Positions 1 to 5,743 of a stretch of DNA of 10,969 nt are shown here, in pieces. How positions within the stretch are numbered: the stretch's first letter is position 1; each line of letters starts with the position of its first letter. Below the pieces are notes generated by a model, which was not told where the DNA came from, searched no databases, and was given only the letters and a program-made list of their open reading frames with translations. The position numbers and the translations under genes are program-made. This stretch comes from JAVBSC01 sp031547305 (GTDB lineage Bacteria; Desulfobacterota; Desulfovibrionia; Desulfovibrionales; Desulfovibrionaceae): assembly GCA_031547305.1 (NCBI GenBank), contig JAVBSC010000082.1:1-10969 (forward strand), in the 5' to 3' direction.

Positions 1-308
1 TCGGGAACTTTGGTTGTAAAATCAAACCCTAAGAACCAGCGATAAGCGACATTGACTTGTATTTCTTTTACAAGCTGCCTTTCGCTTCTTATGCCAAAAA
101 GATAGCCTATAAATAGCATCTTAAACAAGACAACTGGATCAATCGCCGGCCGTCCGTTGTCTCGACAATATAGATGCTCGGTTTTTTCTCTGATAAATTC
201 AAAATCAACAGTCTTGTCTATCTTTTTTAGAAGATGTTCTGCGGGAACAAGCTCATCAATACAGACAAGTTCCATCTTCAGTTGGCGTTGTTGCTTCTTT
301 TTTATCAT
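1..308 (-). CDS. IS1182-family transposase, N-terminal part, cut by the window edge
   Basis: The reverse strand reads as an open frame of about 102 codons from an ATG at 308 to the left edge. Its N-terminus contains ELVPAEHLLKKID, then CRDNGRPAIDPVVLFKMLF, GYLFGIRSERQLVKEI and VAYRWFLGFDF. This is the hallmark N-terminal domain of IS1182-type transposases (the DUF772-like transposase domain before the DDE catalytic region). The catalytic DDE part lies outside the window, so whether the gene is intact cannot be judged. No strong ribosome-binding site precedes the ATG, and a second in-frame ATG 11 codons later is an alternative start. The stretch is visibly AT-richer than its neighbours, as expected for a transferred element. 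Family assignment rests on recognition of these motifs. Confidence 0.85.
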   Translation of the reverse strand, partial: MIKKKQQRQLKMELVCIDELVPAEHLLKKIDKTVDFEFIREKTEHLYCRDNGRPAIDPVVLFKMLFIGYLFGIRSERQLVKEIQVNVAYRWFLGFDFTTKVP

Positions 309-338
309 GATTATGCATAACATAGAGAAGATAAAAAG

Positions 339-370
339 CAAAGTCCCCGTTCGCGTAAACGGGGACTTTG
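339..370 (-). terminator. Perfect hairpin with T-tract, blocks read-through toward the transposase
   Basis: CAAAGTCCCCGTT (339-351) pairs perfectly with AACGGGGACTTTG (358-370) around a 6-nt loop. On the minus strand the stem is followed directly by CTTTTTATC, so it has the form of a Rho-independent terminator for leftward transcription. It could belong to the insertion sequence, shielding it from read-through, or serve as a second terminator for the hutX operon. Confidence 0.65.
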
Positions 371-384
371 TCAGCAGTCTGGAA

Positions 385-410
385 GCGCCCGGCGGTTCGC
401 CGCCGGGCGC
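385..410 (-). terminator. GC-rich UUCG hairpin after the HutX-like gene
   Basis: GCGCCCGGCGG (385-395) pairs perfectly with CCGCCGGGCGC (400-410); the loop is TTCG on the plus strand and CGAA on the minus strand. It begins 12 nt after the minus-strand stop codon of the HutX-like gene. The minus-strand tail is not T-rich (TTCCAGACTG), so termination may be weak or rely on the second hairpin at 339-370. On the plus strand the tail TTATTTCGTTT is better. Confidence 0.6.
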
Positions 411-422
411 TTATTTCGTTTA

Positions 423-950
423 TCAATGCGCGTGTTTTTTCCCCCCGCAGGTGCAATTGCCGCAGCCTTTGCAGTGCATGCGCGGCGCGGGAACAACCCC
501 GAAACGTTTGCGCATGTCCTCGTATTCGGCTTTGTCCCCGGCCGCCAAGCGGCCGGCCGCGTCCAGGCCAAGATAGATGGAGAGCATATGCCCGCCCTGC
601 TTGTCAAAAAAGCGGATGGACGGGCTTTCCCCGCTGCTTCTGGGATTGGAAACAAACCAGATAAAGCCGAGCTGGTCCTGTAAAAAATGCTTGCCCGGCA
701 AAGCGGACGGACGTTCCGCATCCCCAGTGCGCCCGGCCGGGCTGAGCAGCGCGCGTTCCCACCCGGCCGCGCCCGCCCAGATGGCCTCAAAGTCGGAAGT
801 CCTGGCCCGCAGGCGCATATCCAACGGCAAAGCCATGATCACCTGGGACTCCGGCGCGTCCAGTTCCACGGCCAACTGCTCCGTGCGCACCCCGGGATCG
901 TCGGCCACACGCTTACGCACTTGCTCCACGAATTCTTTGCTTAACGGCAT
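423..950 (-). CDS. hutX: HutX/ChuX-like heme utilization carrier protein with Cys/His-rich tail
   Basis: The 175-residue product resembles the HutX/ChuX family of cytosolic heme carriers (usually about 160-170 aa). Residues 5-45 form the small helical N-terminal segment (VRKRVADDPGVRTEQLAVEL). The core contains FIWFVSNPR and SPSIRFFDKQGGHMLSIYLG, which fit the family's FVSRPF...QFFN..G.A.FKIYVG pattern. Unusually, the C-terminus carries a CxxCxxCxC cluster (Cys160, 163, 166, 168) and ends in KKHAH, a likely metal-binding tail. The ATG at 950 is preceded by GGGAGGAGGG at good spacing, and the gene starts 17 nt after the flavodoxin stop, so the two are co-transcribed. In the characterised systems HutX delivers heme to HutZ or works with the radical-SAM enzyme HutW/ChuW; neither partner gene is in this window. 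The gene symbol is by family resemblance, not proven orthology. Confidence 0.72.
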   Translation of the reverse strand: MPLSKEFVEQVRKRVADDPGVRTEQLAVELDAPESQVIMALPLDMRLRARTSDFEAIWAGAAGWERALLSPAGRTGDAERPSALPGKHFLQDQLGFIWFVSNPRSSGESPSIRFFDKQGGHMLSIYLGLDAAGRLAAGDKAEYEDMRKRFGVVPAPRMHCKGCGNCTCGGKKHAH

Positions 951-967
951 GGATACCCTCCTCCCCT

Positions 968-1417
968 CTATTGCTCAGCGGCCTCGGCAACGCCCCTGGC
1001 CCAGCTTTCAATATTTTCTTTTTCCGAACGCGGGTCGCCGTCTATTTTCAGCGTGTCGATTACCTTGGCCCCAAGATCCTCAAGGCGTTGCGAAATCGCG
1101 TCCACAGCGCCGCAAAAGTACGTGTAGCCGGAATCCCCGCAGCCGAACACGGCCACATTCTTCCCCTTGGCCCGGATTTCATCGAATTGGTTAAAAAGCG
1201 ACGCAAAGTCGTCCTGCAATTCAATGGAGTCGTCCCCCCAGGTGGAGGAGCCGAAAAGCGCCAGATCATAGCCGTCGCAAAGACCGGAGGCTTGCGCATT
1301 GGCGGCGTTGATCATTTTCACGCTGAACCCGGCTCCGGAAAGCGCCCGTTCCGCCACTTCCGCCGCATACTCCGTGTTGCCGGTGGTTGAACCATAAACA
1401 ATAAGCGCTGAATGCAT
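968..1417 (-). CDS. fld: Flavodoxin (short-chain, Desulfovibrio type)
   Basis: A 149-residue FMN electron carrier. The phosphate-binding loop is GSTTGNTE (residues 9-16), the 60s loop is SSTWGDD with Trp60, and the 90s loop is CGDSGYTYFCGA with Tyr98. These are the residues that sandwich the isoalloxazine ring in Desulfovibrio flavodoxins. Flavodoxin replaces ferredoxin as a low-potential carrier, typically under iron limitation. The ATG at 1417 is preceded by AGAGGAG about 8 nt upstream. It is first in an operon with the HutX-like gene, and a large palindrome overlaps the likely promoter, suggesting iron-dependent repression. Length and residue positions match the family, so identification is firm. 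Confidence 0.97.
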   Translation of the reverse strand: MHSALIVYGSTTGNTEYAAEVAERALSGAGFSVKMINAANAQASGLCDGYDLALFGSSTWGDDSIELQDDFASLFNQFDEIRAKGKNVAVFGCGDSGYTYFCGAVDAISQRLEDLGAKVIDTLKIDGDPRSEKENIESWARGVAEAAEQ

Positions 1418-1468
1418 AATACTTCTCCTCTGTTATCTGAATGTGCCCTAAGGCCGTGCGACATGAAG

Positions 1469-1495
1469 AATTGATAACGAATTTCGTTTTCAATT
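1469..1495 (-). promoter_or_regulatory. 27-bp palindromic operator, Fur-box-like, upstream of the flavodoxin operon
   Basis: Centred on 1482 there is a 13-1-13 inverted repeat with a single mismatch (1475/1489): AATTGATAACGAA, T, TTCGTTTTCAATT. The inner 19 bp (1473-1491) match the E. coli Fur consensus at 13 of 19 positions. It lies about 50 nt upstream of the flavodoxin start and spans the predicted core promoter. Iron-repressed flavodoxin genes under Fur are known in Desulfovibrio; that the regulator here is Fur is inferred, and another Fur-family protein such as PerR is possible. Confidence 0.6.
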
Positions 1496-1499
1496 ACAA
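1471..1499 (-). promoter_or_regulatory. Candidate sigma70-type promoter of the flavodoxin operon
   Basis: On the minus strand TTGTAA (1494-1499, 4/6 to TTGACA) is separated by 17 nt from TATCAA (1471-1476, 4/6 to TATAAT). Transcription would begin near 1464, giving a leader of about 47 nt. The hexamers are weak individually. The exact 17-bp spacing and coincidence with the palindromic operator support the call. Confidence 0.4.
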
Positions 1500-1859
1500 G
1501 AAAAATCTGAATCCATAAATTTTTACCACTCCGCGCACCGTGCGGAAAGTCCCATGTTCTTTATAGTGAATCCCGCCTCAAAACTGCTAATATTATTACA
1601 AAATAGCAGCGCATAAATAATGTACTTATAATGATCAATACCAGACCACATAAAAGTCCTTGCGCTATTGCAAAAAGATAGTAAACAATCAATCGGCAGA
1701 TTACTTGCCTGGCAAGGGGGGACCGCGCCATACGGCGCGTATCAGCCGGAATAGGCGTTTTATAACAATAGAGCATGCCAGCGATTAGCTGATGAACGTT
1801 GCCAAGCCCCTGCCATTCATTACTGGATGAAGTACGGCTGCATATGTGGAGGCGTGGTT
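1500..1859. other. Intergenic spacer between divergent flavodoxin and HD-GYP genes
   Basis: This gene-free stretch is AT-rich in its middle (about 1560-1700). It holds a perfect TATAAT at 1627-1632 without a convincing -35, and a TATAAC at 1761-1766 that might serve the HD-GYP gene. Two adjacent small palindromes occur at 1704-1716 (CTTGCC, T, GGCAAG) and 1724-1739 (CGCGCC, ATAC, GGCGCG). No tRNA, riboswitch or credible coding frame was recognised. Confidence 0.5.
1704..1739. repeat. Two adjacent perfect palindromes upstream of the HD-GYP gene
   Basis: CTTGCC-T-GGCAAG occupies 1704-1716 and CGCGCC-ATAC-GGCGCG occupies 1724-1739. They lie 120-155 bp upstream of the response-regulator start. 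They could be a repressor site plus a hairpin, but no known operator was recognised. Confidence 0.4.
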
Positions 1860-2939
1860 ATGCATTATGGCCCGAAACCGGTTATCCTTGCCGTGGATGA
1901 CGACCCGGTAATTCTGAATACCGTCGTCTCCGTTCTCAAGGTTGATTACAGCGTCCGCCCGTTCACTTCGGGGGGAGCGGCGCTCGAGTATCTGAATAAT
2001 CAGTCCGCGAACCTGATTTTGCTGGACCACCGCATGCCTGGCCTGACCGGACTGGAAGTGCTGGAAAAATTGCGGGAATGTCCGGCCACCAGGGTGATCC
2101 CGGCCATATTTCTTACCGGCGACCAGGATGGCGAAAGCGAAGTGCGCGCCCTGGAAATGGGCGCGGTGGACTACATTCAAAAGCCCGTGCGGCCCCAGGC
2201 GCTGCTTACCAGGGTCCGCCTGCAACTGGAGTTGCAAAGCCACCGCCAGCATCTGGAAACCCTGGTGGAGGAAAAAACCCGCAGCCTGAACGCGGCTTAC
2301 AACAAGCTGAAGCTCCGGGAAGACATCACCCTGAGCCTGCTGGCCCAGGCGGCGGATATGCGGGATCATCACACCGGGGACCACATTGAACGGACCACCG
2401 GGTTTGTGCGCATCATTGCGGAACATATCCTGGCCAACCCCAGTCCAGGTTATTTTCTCACTCCGCACGAGGCGGATGACATTATCCGCTCGGCCAAACT
2501 GCATGACCTGGGCAAAATAGCCACGCCGGACAGCATTTTGCTCAAACCAGGACGGCTTACGGACGGCGAATTCGAAGTCATCCGCCAGCACCCGGAATAC
2601 GGGGAGCGGCTTTTAAGCGAATGCATCAAGCAGCAGGACGACTCCTTCCTGCACATCGCCCGCGATATTGCCCACGCGCACCACGAGCGCTGGGACGGCA
2701 CCGGCTACCCCAGGGGACTGAAGGGCGAAGAAATCCCCCTGGCAGCCAGAATCGTGGCCGTGGCCGACGTCTACGACGCCCTGACCGCCTACCGGCCTTA
2801 CAAAAACAAATCCTCGCATGCGGAGGCCATGGAAATAATCAGGCAGAGCAGCGACAGACAGTTCGATCCCTATCTTGTGGAAGTGTTCGCTCGCCATTCT
2901 GACGATGTGGCGCTGATCACCGCCTCCAGAGGCGCCTGA
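1860..2939 (+). CDS. Response regulator with HD-GYP c-di-GMP phosphodiesterase domain
   Basis: A 359-residue cytoplasmic regulator. The receiver domain (about 7-125) has acidic residues Asp13-15, phospho-acceptor Asp56 in LILLDHRMPG, Thr86 and Lys108. A helical linker (about 120-155) leads to an HD-GYP domain (about 155-350). That domain has the intact catalytic signature: HDLGK (215-219), His244, HAHHE (272-276) and DGTGYP (279-284). Such RpfG-type proteins hydrolyse c-di-GMP when phosphorylated. The ATG at 1860 is chosen because GGAGG (1848-1852) precedes it by 7 nt. An in-frame ATG at 1827 would add 11 non-conserved residues without a good Shine-Dalgarno. A membrane HPt gene follows within 10 nt and is probably co-transcribed. 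The pair converges on the flagellar operon, consistent with control of motility. The enzyme's activity is predicted from motifs only. Confidence 0.93.
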   Translation: MHYGPKPVILAVDDDPVILNTVVSVLKVDYSVRPFTSGGAALEYLNNQSANLILLDHRMPGLTGLEVLEKLRECPATRVIPAIFLTGDQDGESEVRALEMGAVDYIQKPVRPQALLTRVRLQLELQSHRQHLETLVEEKTRSLNAAYNKLKLREDITLSLLAQAADMRDHHTGDHIERTTGFVRIIAEHILANPSPGYFLTPHEADDIIRSAKLHDLGKIATPDSILLKPGRLTDGEFEVIRQHPEYGERLLSECIKQQDDSFLHIARDIAHAHHERWDGTGYPRGLKGEEIPLAARIVAVADVYDALTAYRPYKNKSSHAEAMEIIRQSSDRQFDPYLVEVFARHSDDVALITASRGA

Positions 2940-2947
2940 AACCAGTG

Positions 2948-4003
2948 ATGAAAACCACAATCTTCAACCGTCTGCTGGCGGCCGCGCTCCCGCCCCCGCT
3001 CTTGGTCCTGGCCCTGACGGCACTGTACCTGAATTTCCTGGCGGACGATCCGGGAGTGGCGGCCCTCCCCCAATCGCTTTGGTTCATAATCCCGGCTGGC
3101 CTGGCCCTGCTGGTTCTGAGCATATTTCTGGCCGCCCGGAGCATCGCCCGGCCCATTCTGCGAATGACAACGAGTTTTCATAGAGCGGCCGCTAAAAAAC
3201 CGGACTCCCACACTGACCAGGAGGAGCAGCAAATCGCCGCGTCCGGCATTGTCGAACTGGAACGCCTGCAAGCCGCCTGGCGCGAAATGCTGGACCAGCT
3301 TGCCGTGGCCAGAGCCCAAACGGCGACTTTGGATTCCGCCCGACCGGGGGCCGGCGGCCAACCGCCCCAGCGGGCGGAAGAAAAAAGACCAGGGCTGCTG
3401 GAAAAGCTGGGCGGGCTGAACGGCCTGGACATCCGTTACGGGCTGAACGCCGTGGCCGGGCAGACGGATGTTTACGAGCGCGCGCTACGCCTGCTGCATG
3501 CCAAAATACCCGGCATGACCGCCATGTTGGGGGAGCTTCTGGCCTGGGAAGAAATGAAAGATTTTCGCACGCATGCGCACGGCATGAAAAGCGCCCTGGC
3601 CAGTGTTGGCGCCATTGCCTTGTCTGACGCGGCCTATGCGCTGGAAAAAGCCGCGGCTGCCGGCAATGCGGAACACTGCCGCGCCGCCCTGCCGGATTTT
3701 CTGGATCGGTTGCGGGAGTTGGATCGCCACTTTGCCGCACTGTTTGATGAGGAAACGGAATGCGCCGCGCCGCGTCCGGCCGGGGACGCGCGGTCTCTGG
3801 CCCAGGGCGCGGCAAGCCTGTGCATGGCTCTGGCCGGGCACGACTACGACGCCATCCAGGAGACGCTGCGAACACTTTTGGAACGGGATTACGGAAGCGC
3901 GGCGGAGGAGACCATGGCCAGGGCCAAGGCCCAGATCGATCTTTTTGAATATGACGCGGCCAGAAAGCTTTTGCGGAAGTTTTTTACGGAGTCCGGGGAC
4001 TGA
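2948..4003 (+). CDS. Membrane-anchored HPt-domain protein without kinase core
   Basis: A 351-residue protein with two N-terminal membrane helices (about 6-30 and 45-63) joined by a very short external loop. A HAMP-like segment follows (RSIARPILRMTTSF, about 64-120), then a Pro/Ala-rich linker (about 125-150) and an HPt domain (about 150-250). The phosphotransfer site is HAHGMKSALASVGA, with probable acceptor His211 and Lys214. The C-terminal 75 residues form a helical tail like that after HPt domains in hybrid kinases. No HisKA dimerisation region and no HATPase N/G boxes are present. It probably passes phosphate to or from the receiver of the adjacent HD-GYP protein. A GTG immediately before the ATG (2945) is an alternative start; AGAGG at 2928-2932 is 12-15 nt away, so the start is not certain. 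It could also be a hybrid kinase that lost its catalytic middle. Confidence 0.8.
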   Translation: MKTTIFNRLLAAALPPPLLVLALTALYLNFLADDPGVAALPQSLWFIIPAGLALLVLSIFLAARSIARPILRMTTSFHRAAAKKPDSHTDQEEQQIAASGIVELERLQAAWREMLDQLAVARAQTATLDSARPGAGGQPPQRAEEKRPGLLEKLGGLNGLDIRYGLNAVAGQTDVYERALRLLHAKIPGMTAMLGELLAWEEMKDFRTHAHGMKSALASVGAIALSDAAYALEKAAAAGNAEHCRAALPDFLDRLRELDRHFAALFDEETECAAPRPAGDARSLAQGAASLCMALAGHDYDAIQETLRTLLERDYGSAAEETMARAKAQIDLFEYDAARKLLRKFFTESGD

Positions 4004-4049
4004 CCGGAATATCACGACTTATACGCGCCCCAGGAAGAACGCTGAAAAA

Positions 4050-4081
4050 GCGTGGATTACCGCGAAGGCGGGAATCCACGC
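4050..4081 (-). terminator. Terminator of the flagellar operon; REP-like hairpin between convergent genes
   Basis: GCGTGGATTACCGC (4050-4063) pairs with GCGGGAATCCACGC (4068-4081) with one mismatch and a 4-nt loop. On the minus strand the stem is followed by TTTTTC, so it can end the operon after fliQ. There is no T-tract on the plus-strand side. The stem sequence resembles the dispersed ATTCCCGC...GCGGGAAT palindromes seen in many bacterial genomes, so it may be a repeat copy used as terminator. Confidence 0.7.
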
Positions 4082-4089
4082 CGCGCCCG

Positions 4090-4359
4090 TCACCGTATGT
4101 AGTTTGGCAGATTCAAAAAAATATCCCGGGTGAAATTGAGCATCTTGTCCATAATCCAGGGAAAAGCCAACAGCAGGGCAATGAACATGGTCACAATCTT
4201 GGGAATGAAGGACAGGGTCATTTCCTGAATTTGCGTGGCCGCTTGGATGATGCTGACAATAAGACCGACGCCCAGGCCCACGATCAGCATGGGCAAAGAT
4301 ATCAGCAATGTGAGTTCTATGGCCTGGCGGGCGAATCCGATTACAAATTCCTGGGTCAT
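4090..4359 (-). CDS. fliQ: Flagellar type III export gate protein FliQ
   Basis: An 89-residue inner-membrane protein starting MTQEFVIGFARQAIE, the usual FliQ length. Two membrane helices flank the central AATQIQEMTLSFIPKI segment that is conserved in FliQ/EscS proteins. FliQ packs around FliP and FliR to form the export gate at the base of the flagellum. The ATG at 4359 is chosen because AGGAG precedes it by 8 nt; the longer in-frame start at 4431 would overlap the end of fliP and add 24 non-conserved residues. It lies 64 nt after fliP and is the last gene before the terminator at 4050-4081. Confidence 0.96.
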   Translation of the reverse strand: MTQEFVIGFARQAIELTLLISLPMLIVGLGVGLIVSIIQAATQIQEMTLSFIPKIVTMFIALLLAFPWIMDKMLNFTRDIFLNLPNYIR

Positions 4360-4404
4360 TAAAAAGCTCCTAAAAATGTCAATTCGCGCTTTGTTCCTTT
4401 GATG

Positions 4405-4423
4405 CGGCCGCGTCTGGCGGCCG
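4405..4423 (-). other. Intercistronic hairpin immediately after fliP
   Basis: CGGCCGC (4405-4411) and GCGGCCG (4417-4423) form a perfect 7-bp stem with a 5-nt loop, starting at the base after the fliP stop codon. There is no T-tract, so it more likely protects or tunes mRNA between fliP and fliQ than ends transcription. Confidence 0.4.
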
Positions 4424-5191
4424 TCAGGCAAAGCTGTTCACCAGCGATCCCACCAGCAGGGCCCACCCGTCCACCATTACAAAAAGCAGTAGCTTGAAGG
4501 GCGTGGAAACCATCATGGGCGGCAGCATCATCATGCCCATGGCCAGCAGAATGCTGGAAACCACCATGTCCAGAATCAGAAAGGGGATATACAGCAAAAA
4601 ACCGATCATGAAGCCGGTCTTGAGCTCGCTGATGATAAAGGCGGCCACCAGAGACATGGTGGGCACGTCTTCCTTGGCGTTGGGGCGTTCCATCTTGGTA
4701 ATGGAGTAAAATATGGACAGATCCTTTTCCCTGGTGTGCTTGAACATGAAGGCGCGCATGGGGGCCTCAGCCTTTTGGACCGCGTCGGAAAGCCCGATAC
4801 GCTCATCCAGATAGGGCTGCAAAGCCTCGTCGTTGATCTGCTTGCCAACCGGGAACATGATCGCCACAGTCAAAAAAATGGCCAGGCTGGCCAGCACCTG
4901 GTTGGGCGGCAGTTGCTGCACGCCCAAGGCCTGGCGCACGAAGTGGAACACGATAATAATCCGGGTAAAGCTGGTGGTGGTGAGGATTATGGCCGGAGCC
5001 AGCGAAAGAACGGTCAGAAGCAGCAGTATTTCCAAACCCAGAGCCACTTTTTCCGGCTCGCTGGAGCCGCCGGCCATGCTGAGCTGAAAATCCGGCAGCA
5101 CTATGTCCTGCGCGGCCTGGGCCAGGACGGGCAGAAGCAGAACAGCCGCCAGCGTGGCCAAAAGGGCGCATCCGACGACCTTTATGTTCAA
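4424..5191 (-). CDS. fliP: Flagellar type III export gate protein FliP, probable TTG start
   Basis: With the TTG at 5191 as start the product has 255 residues, normal for FliP. It begins with a cleavable signal peptide (about 1-27, ending VLAQAAQD), and mature FliP has four membrane helices. Family signatures are clear: PAIILTTTSFTRIIIVFHF, then LPPNQVLASLAIFLT, and near the end PPMMVSTPFKLLLFVMVDGW. FliP pentamers with FliQ and FliR form the export gate. The only ATG upstream in frame (5341) would give a 50-residue Arg-rich extension read inside fliO, which looks like a shadow and not protein. No ideal Shine-Dalgarno precedes the TTG (AAGGGG abuts it), so translation may be coupled to fliO, which ends 46 nt upstream. 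Function is certain, the exact start is not. Confidence 0.93.
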   Translation of the reverse strand: MNIKVVGCALLATLAAVLLLPVLAQAAQDIVLPDFQLSMAGGSSEPEKVALGLEILLLLTVLSLAPAIILTTTSFTRIIIVFHFVRQALGVQQLPPNQVLASLAIFLTVAIMFPVGKQINDEALQPYLDERIGLSDAVQKAEAPMRAFMFKHTREKDLSIFYSITKMERPNAKEDVPTMSLVAAFIISELKTGFMIGFLLYIPFLILDMVVSSILLAMGMMMLPPMMVSTPFKLLLFVMVDGWALLVGSLVNSFA

Positions 5192-5237
5192 CCCCTTGCG
5201 GGAAGAGTCAAAAATATGGGCGCTACTTTCCGTCCGG

Positions 5238-5741
5238 TCAGTCTCCGGGATCGGCTTTCTCCAGGATCGCCTGGAAGTCTGATGCCGGCCTGCCGCCTGA
5301 TTTTCCGCGATTTTCCGGCTGGACAAGGTCTGAATATTCATCTGCTGAAAGCTCCGCCAACTTGGTTATCTGGTGGTCTGTGACCCCCAGTAACAAGCGC
5401 TTATTCAAAAAGCGTACCAGCATCAGATGCTTTTTCGGACCAAGTGGAATGCGCGCCTCCACTTGAAAATTCTCCGCCACCCCAAAGACTTTCAGGCCGC
5501 CCTTTTTCTTGAGCAGGGCCAGAACGGCCCACAGGCCGCCCAGAACCAGGAACAGCACGAAAATAGCCCAGAAATAGCTTGCCCAACTAAAGGCCGGCGC
5601 GGCGGGCAGGGCCTGGCCCAGCGCGTCCGTGGCGCCGGCCGCCGCCCGCGCCAGGGGGCCGGCGGATGTGGCGTTGGCCATTTGCGCGGTGGCGTTTTGC
5701 CCAGGCAGGGCCAGAATGACTTCAGGCACGGTGGCGTTCAC
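5238..5741 (-). CDS. fliO: Flagellar biosynthetic protein FliO
   Basis: A 167-residue protein with an Ala/Gly-rich N-terminal region, one membrane helix (about 53-77, WASYFWAIFVLFLVLGGLW) and the basic KKKGG that follows. Its cytoplasmic domain contains EARIPLGPKKHLMLVRFLNKRLLLGVTDHQI, typical of FliO. In known systems FliO helps FliP oligomerise before gate assembly and is not part of the final structure. The GTG at 5741 begins 2 nt after the fliN stop, indicating translational coupling. The C-terminal end is polar and disordered-looking. FliO sequences diverge widely, but context between fliN and fliP makes the call firm. Confidence 0.92.
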   Translation of the reverse strand: MNATVPEVILALPGQNATAQMANATSAGPLARAAAGATDALGQALPAAPAFSWASYFWAIFVLFLVLGGLWAVLALLKKKGGLKVFGVAENFQVEARIPLGPKKHLMLVRFLNKRLLLGVTDHQITKLAELSADEYSDLVQPENRGKSGGRPASDFQAILEKADPGD

Positions 5742-5743
5742 AA

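Larger units (their letters stand above)
1..370 (-). mobile_element. End of an IS1182-type insertion sequence, right boundary approximate
   Basis: The transposase start, its short AT-rich leader (309-338) and a perfect 13-bp hairpin (339-370) are taken as the transposase-proximal end of the element. GC content and sequence style change just after 370. The exact boundary and target duplication cannot be fixed because the other end is outside the window, so 370 is an estimate. Confidence 0.5.

Noticed and set aside
577..1194. Plus-strand open frame of 205 codons across hutX and fld
   Set aside because: It is antisense to two well-supported genes and its Ser/Arg/Pro-rich product is typical of a shadow frame.
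1707..1728. Possible sigma54 promoter (TGGC...CCGC) upstream of the HD-GYP gene
   Set aside because: The -12 element does not match TTGC and the spacing is not convincing.
1561..1776. Minus-strand open frame of 71 residues with a hydrophobic middle
   Set aside because: There is no Shine-Dalgarno before its ATG, it resembles no family I know, and it lies in an AT-rich spacer where hydrophobic codons arise by chance.
1785..2591. Long minus-strand open frame (268 codons) opposite the HD-GYP gene
   Set aside because: It lies antisense to a clearly conserved gene and its product shows no recognisable motif; GC-rich codon bias opens such frames.
3192..3875. Minus-strand open frame (227 codons) opposite the HPt gene
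   Set aside because: Its Arg/Pro-rich composition without motifs and its antisense position to a gene with a clear HPt site make it a shadow.
4736..5383. Plus-strand open frame (215 codons) opposite fliP
   Set aside because: It is antisense to conserved fliP and its product is low-complexity Gln/Gly/Arg-rich.
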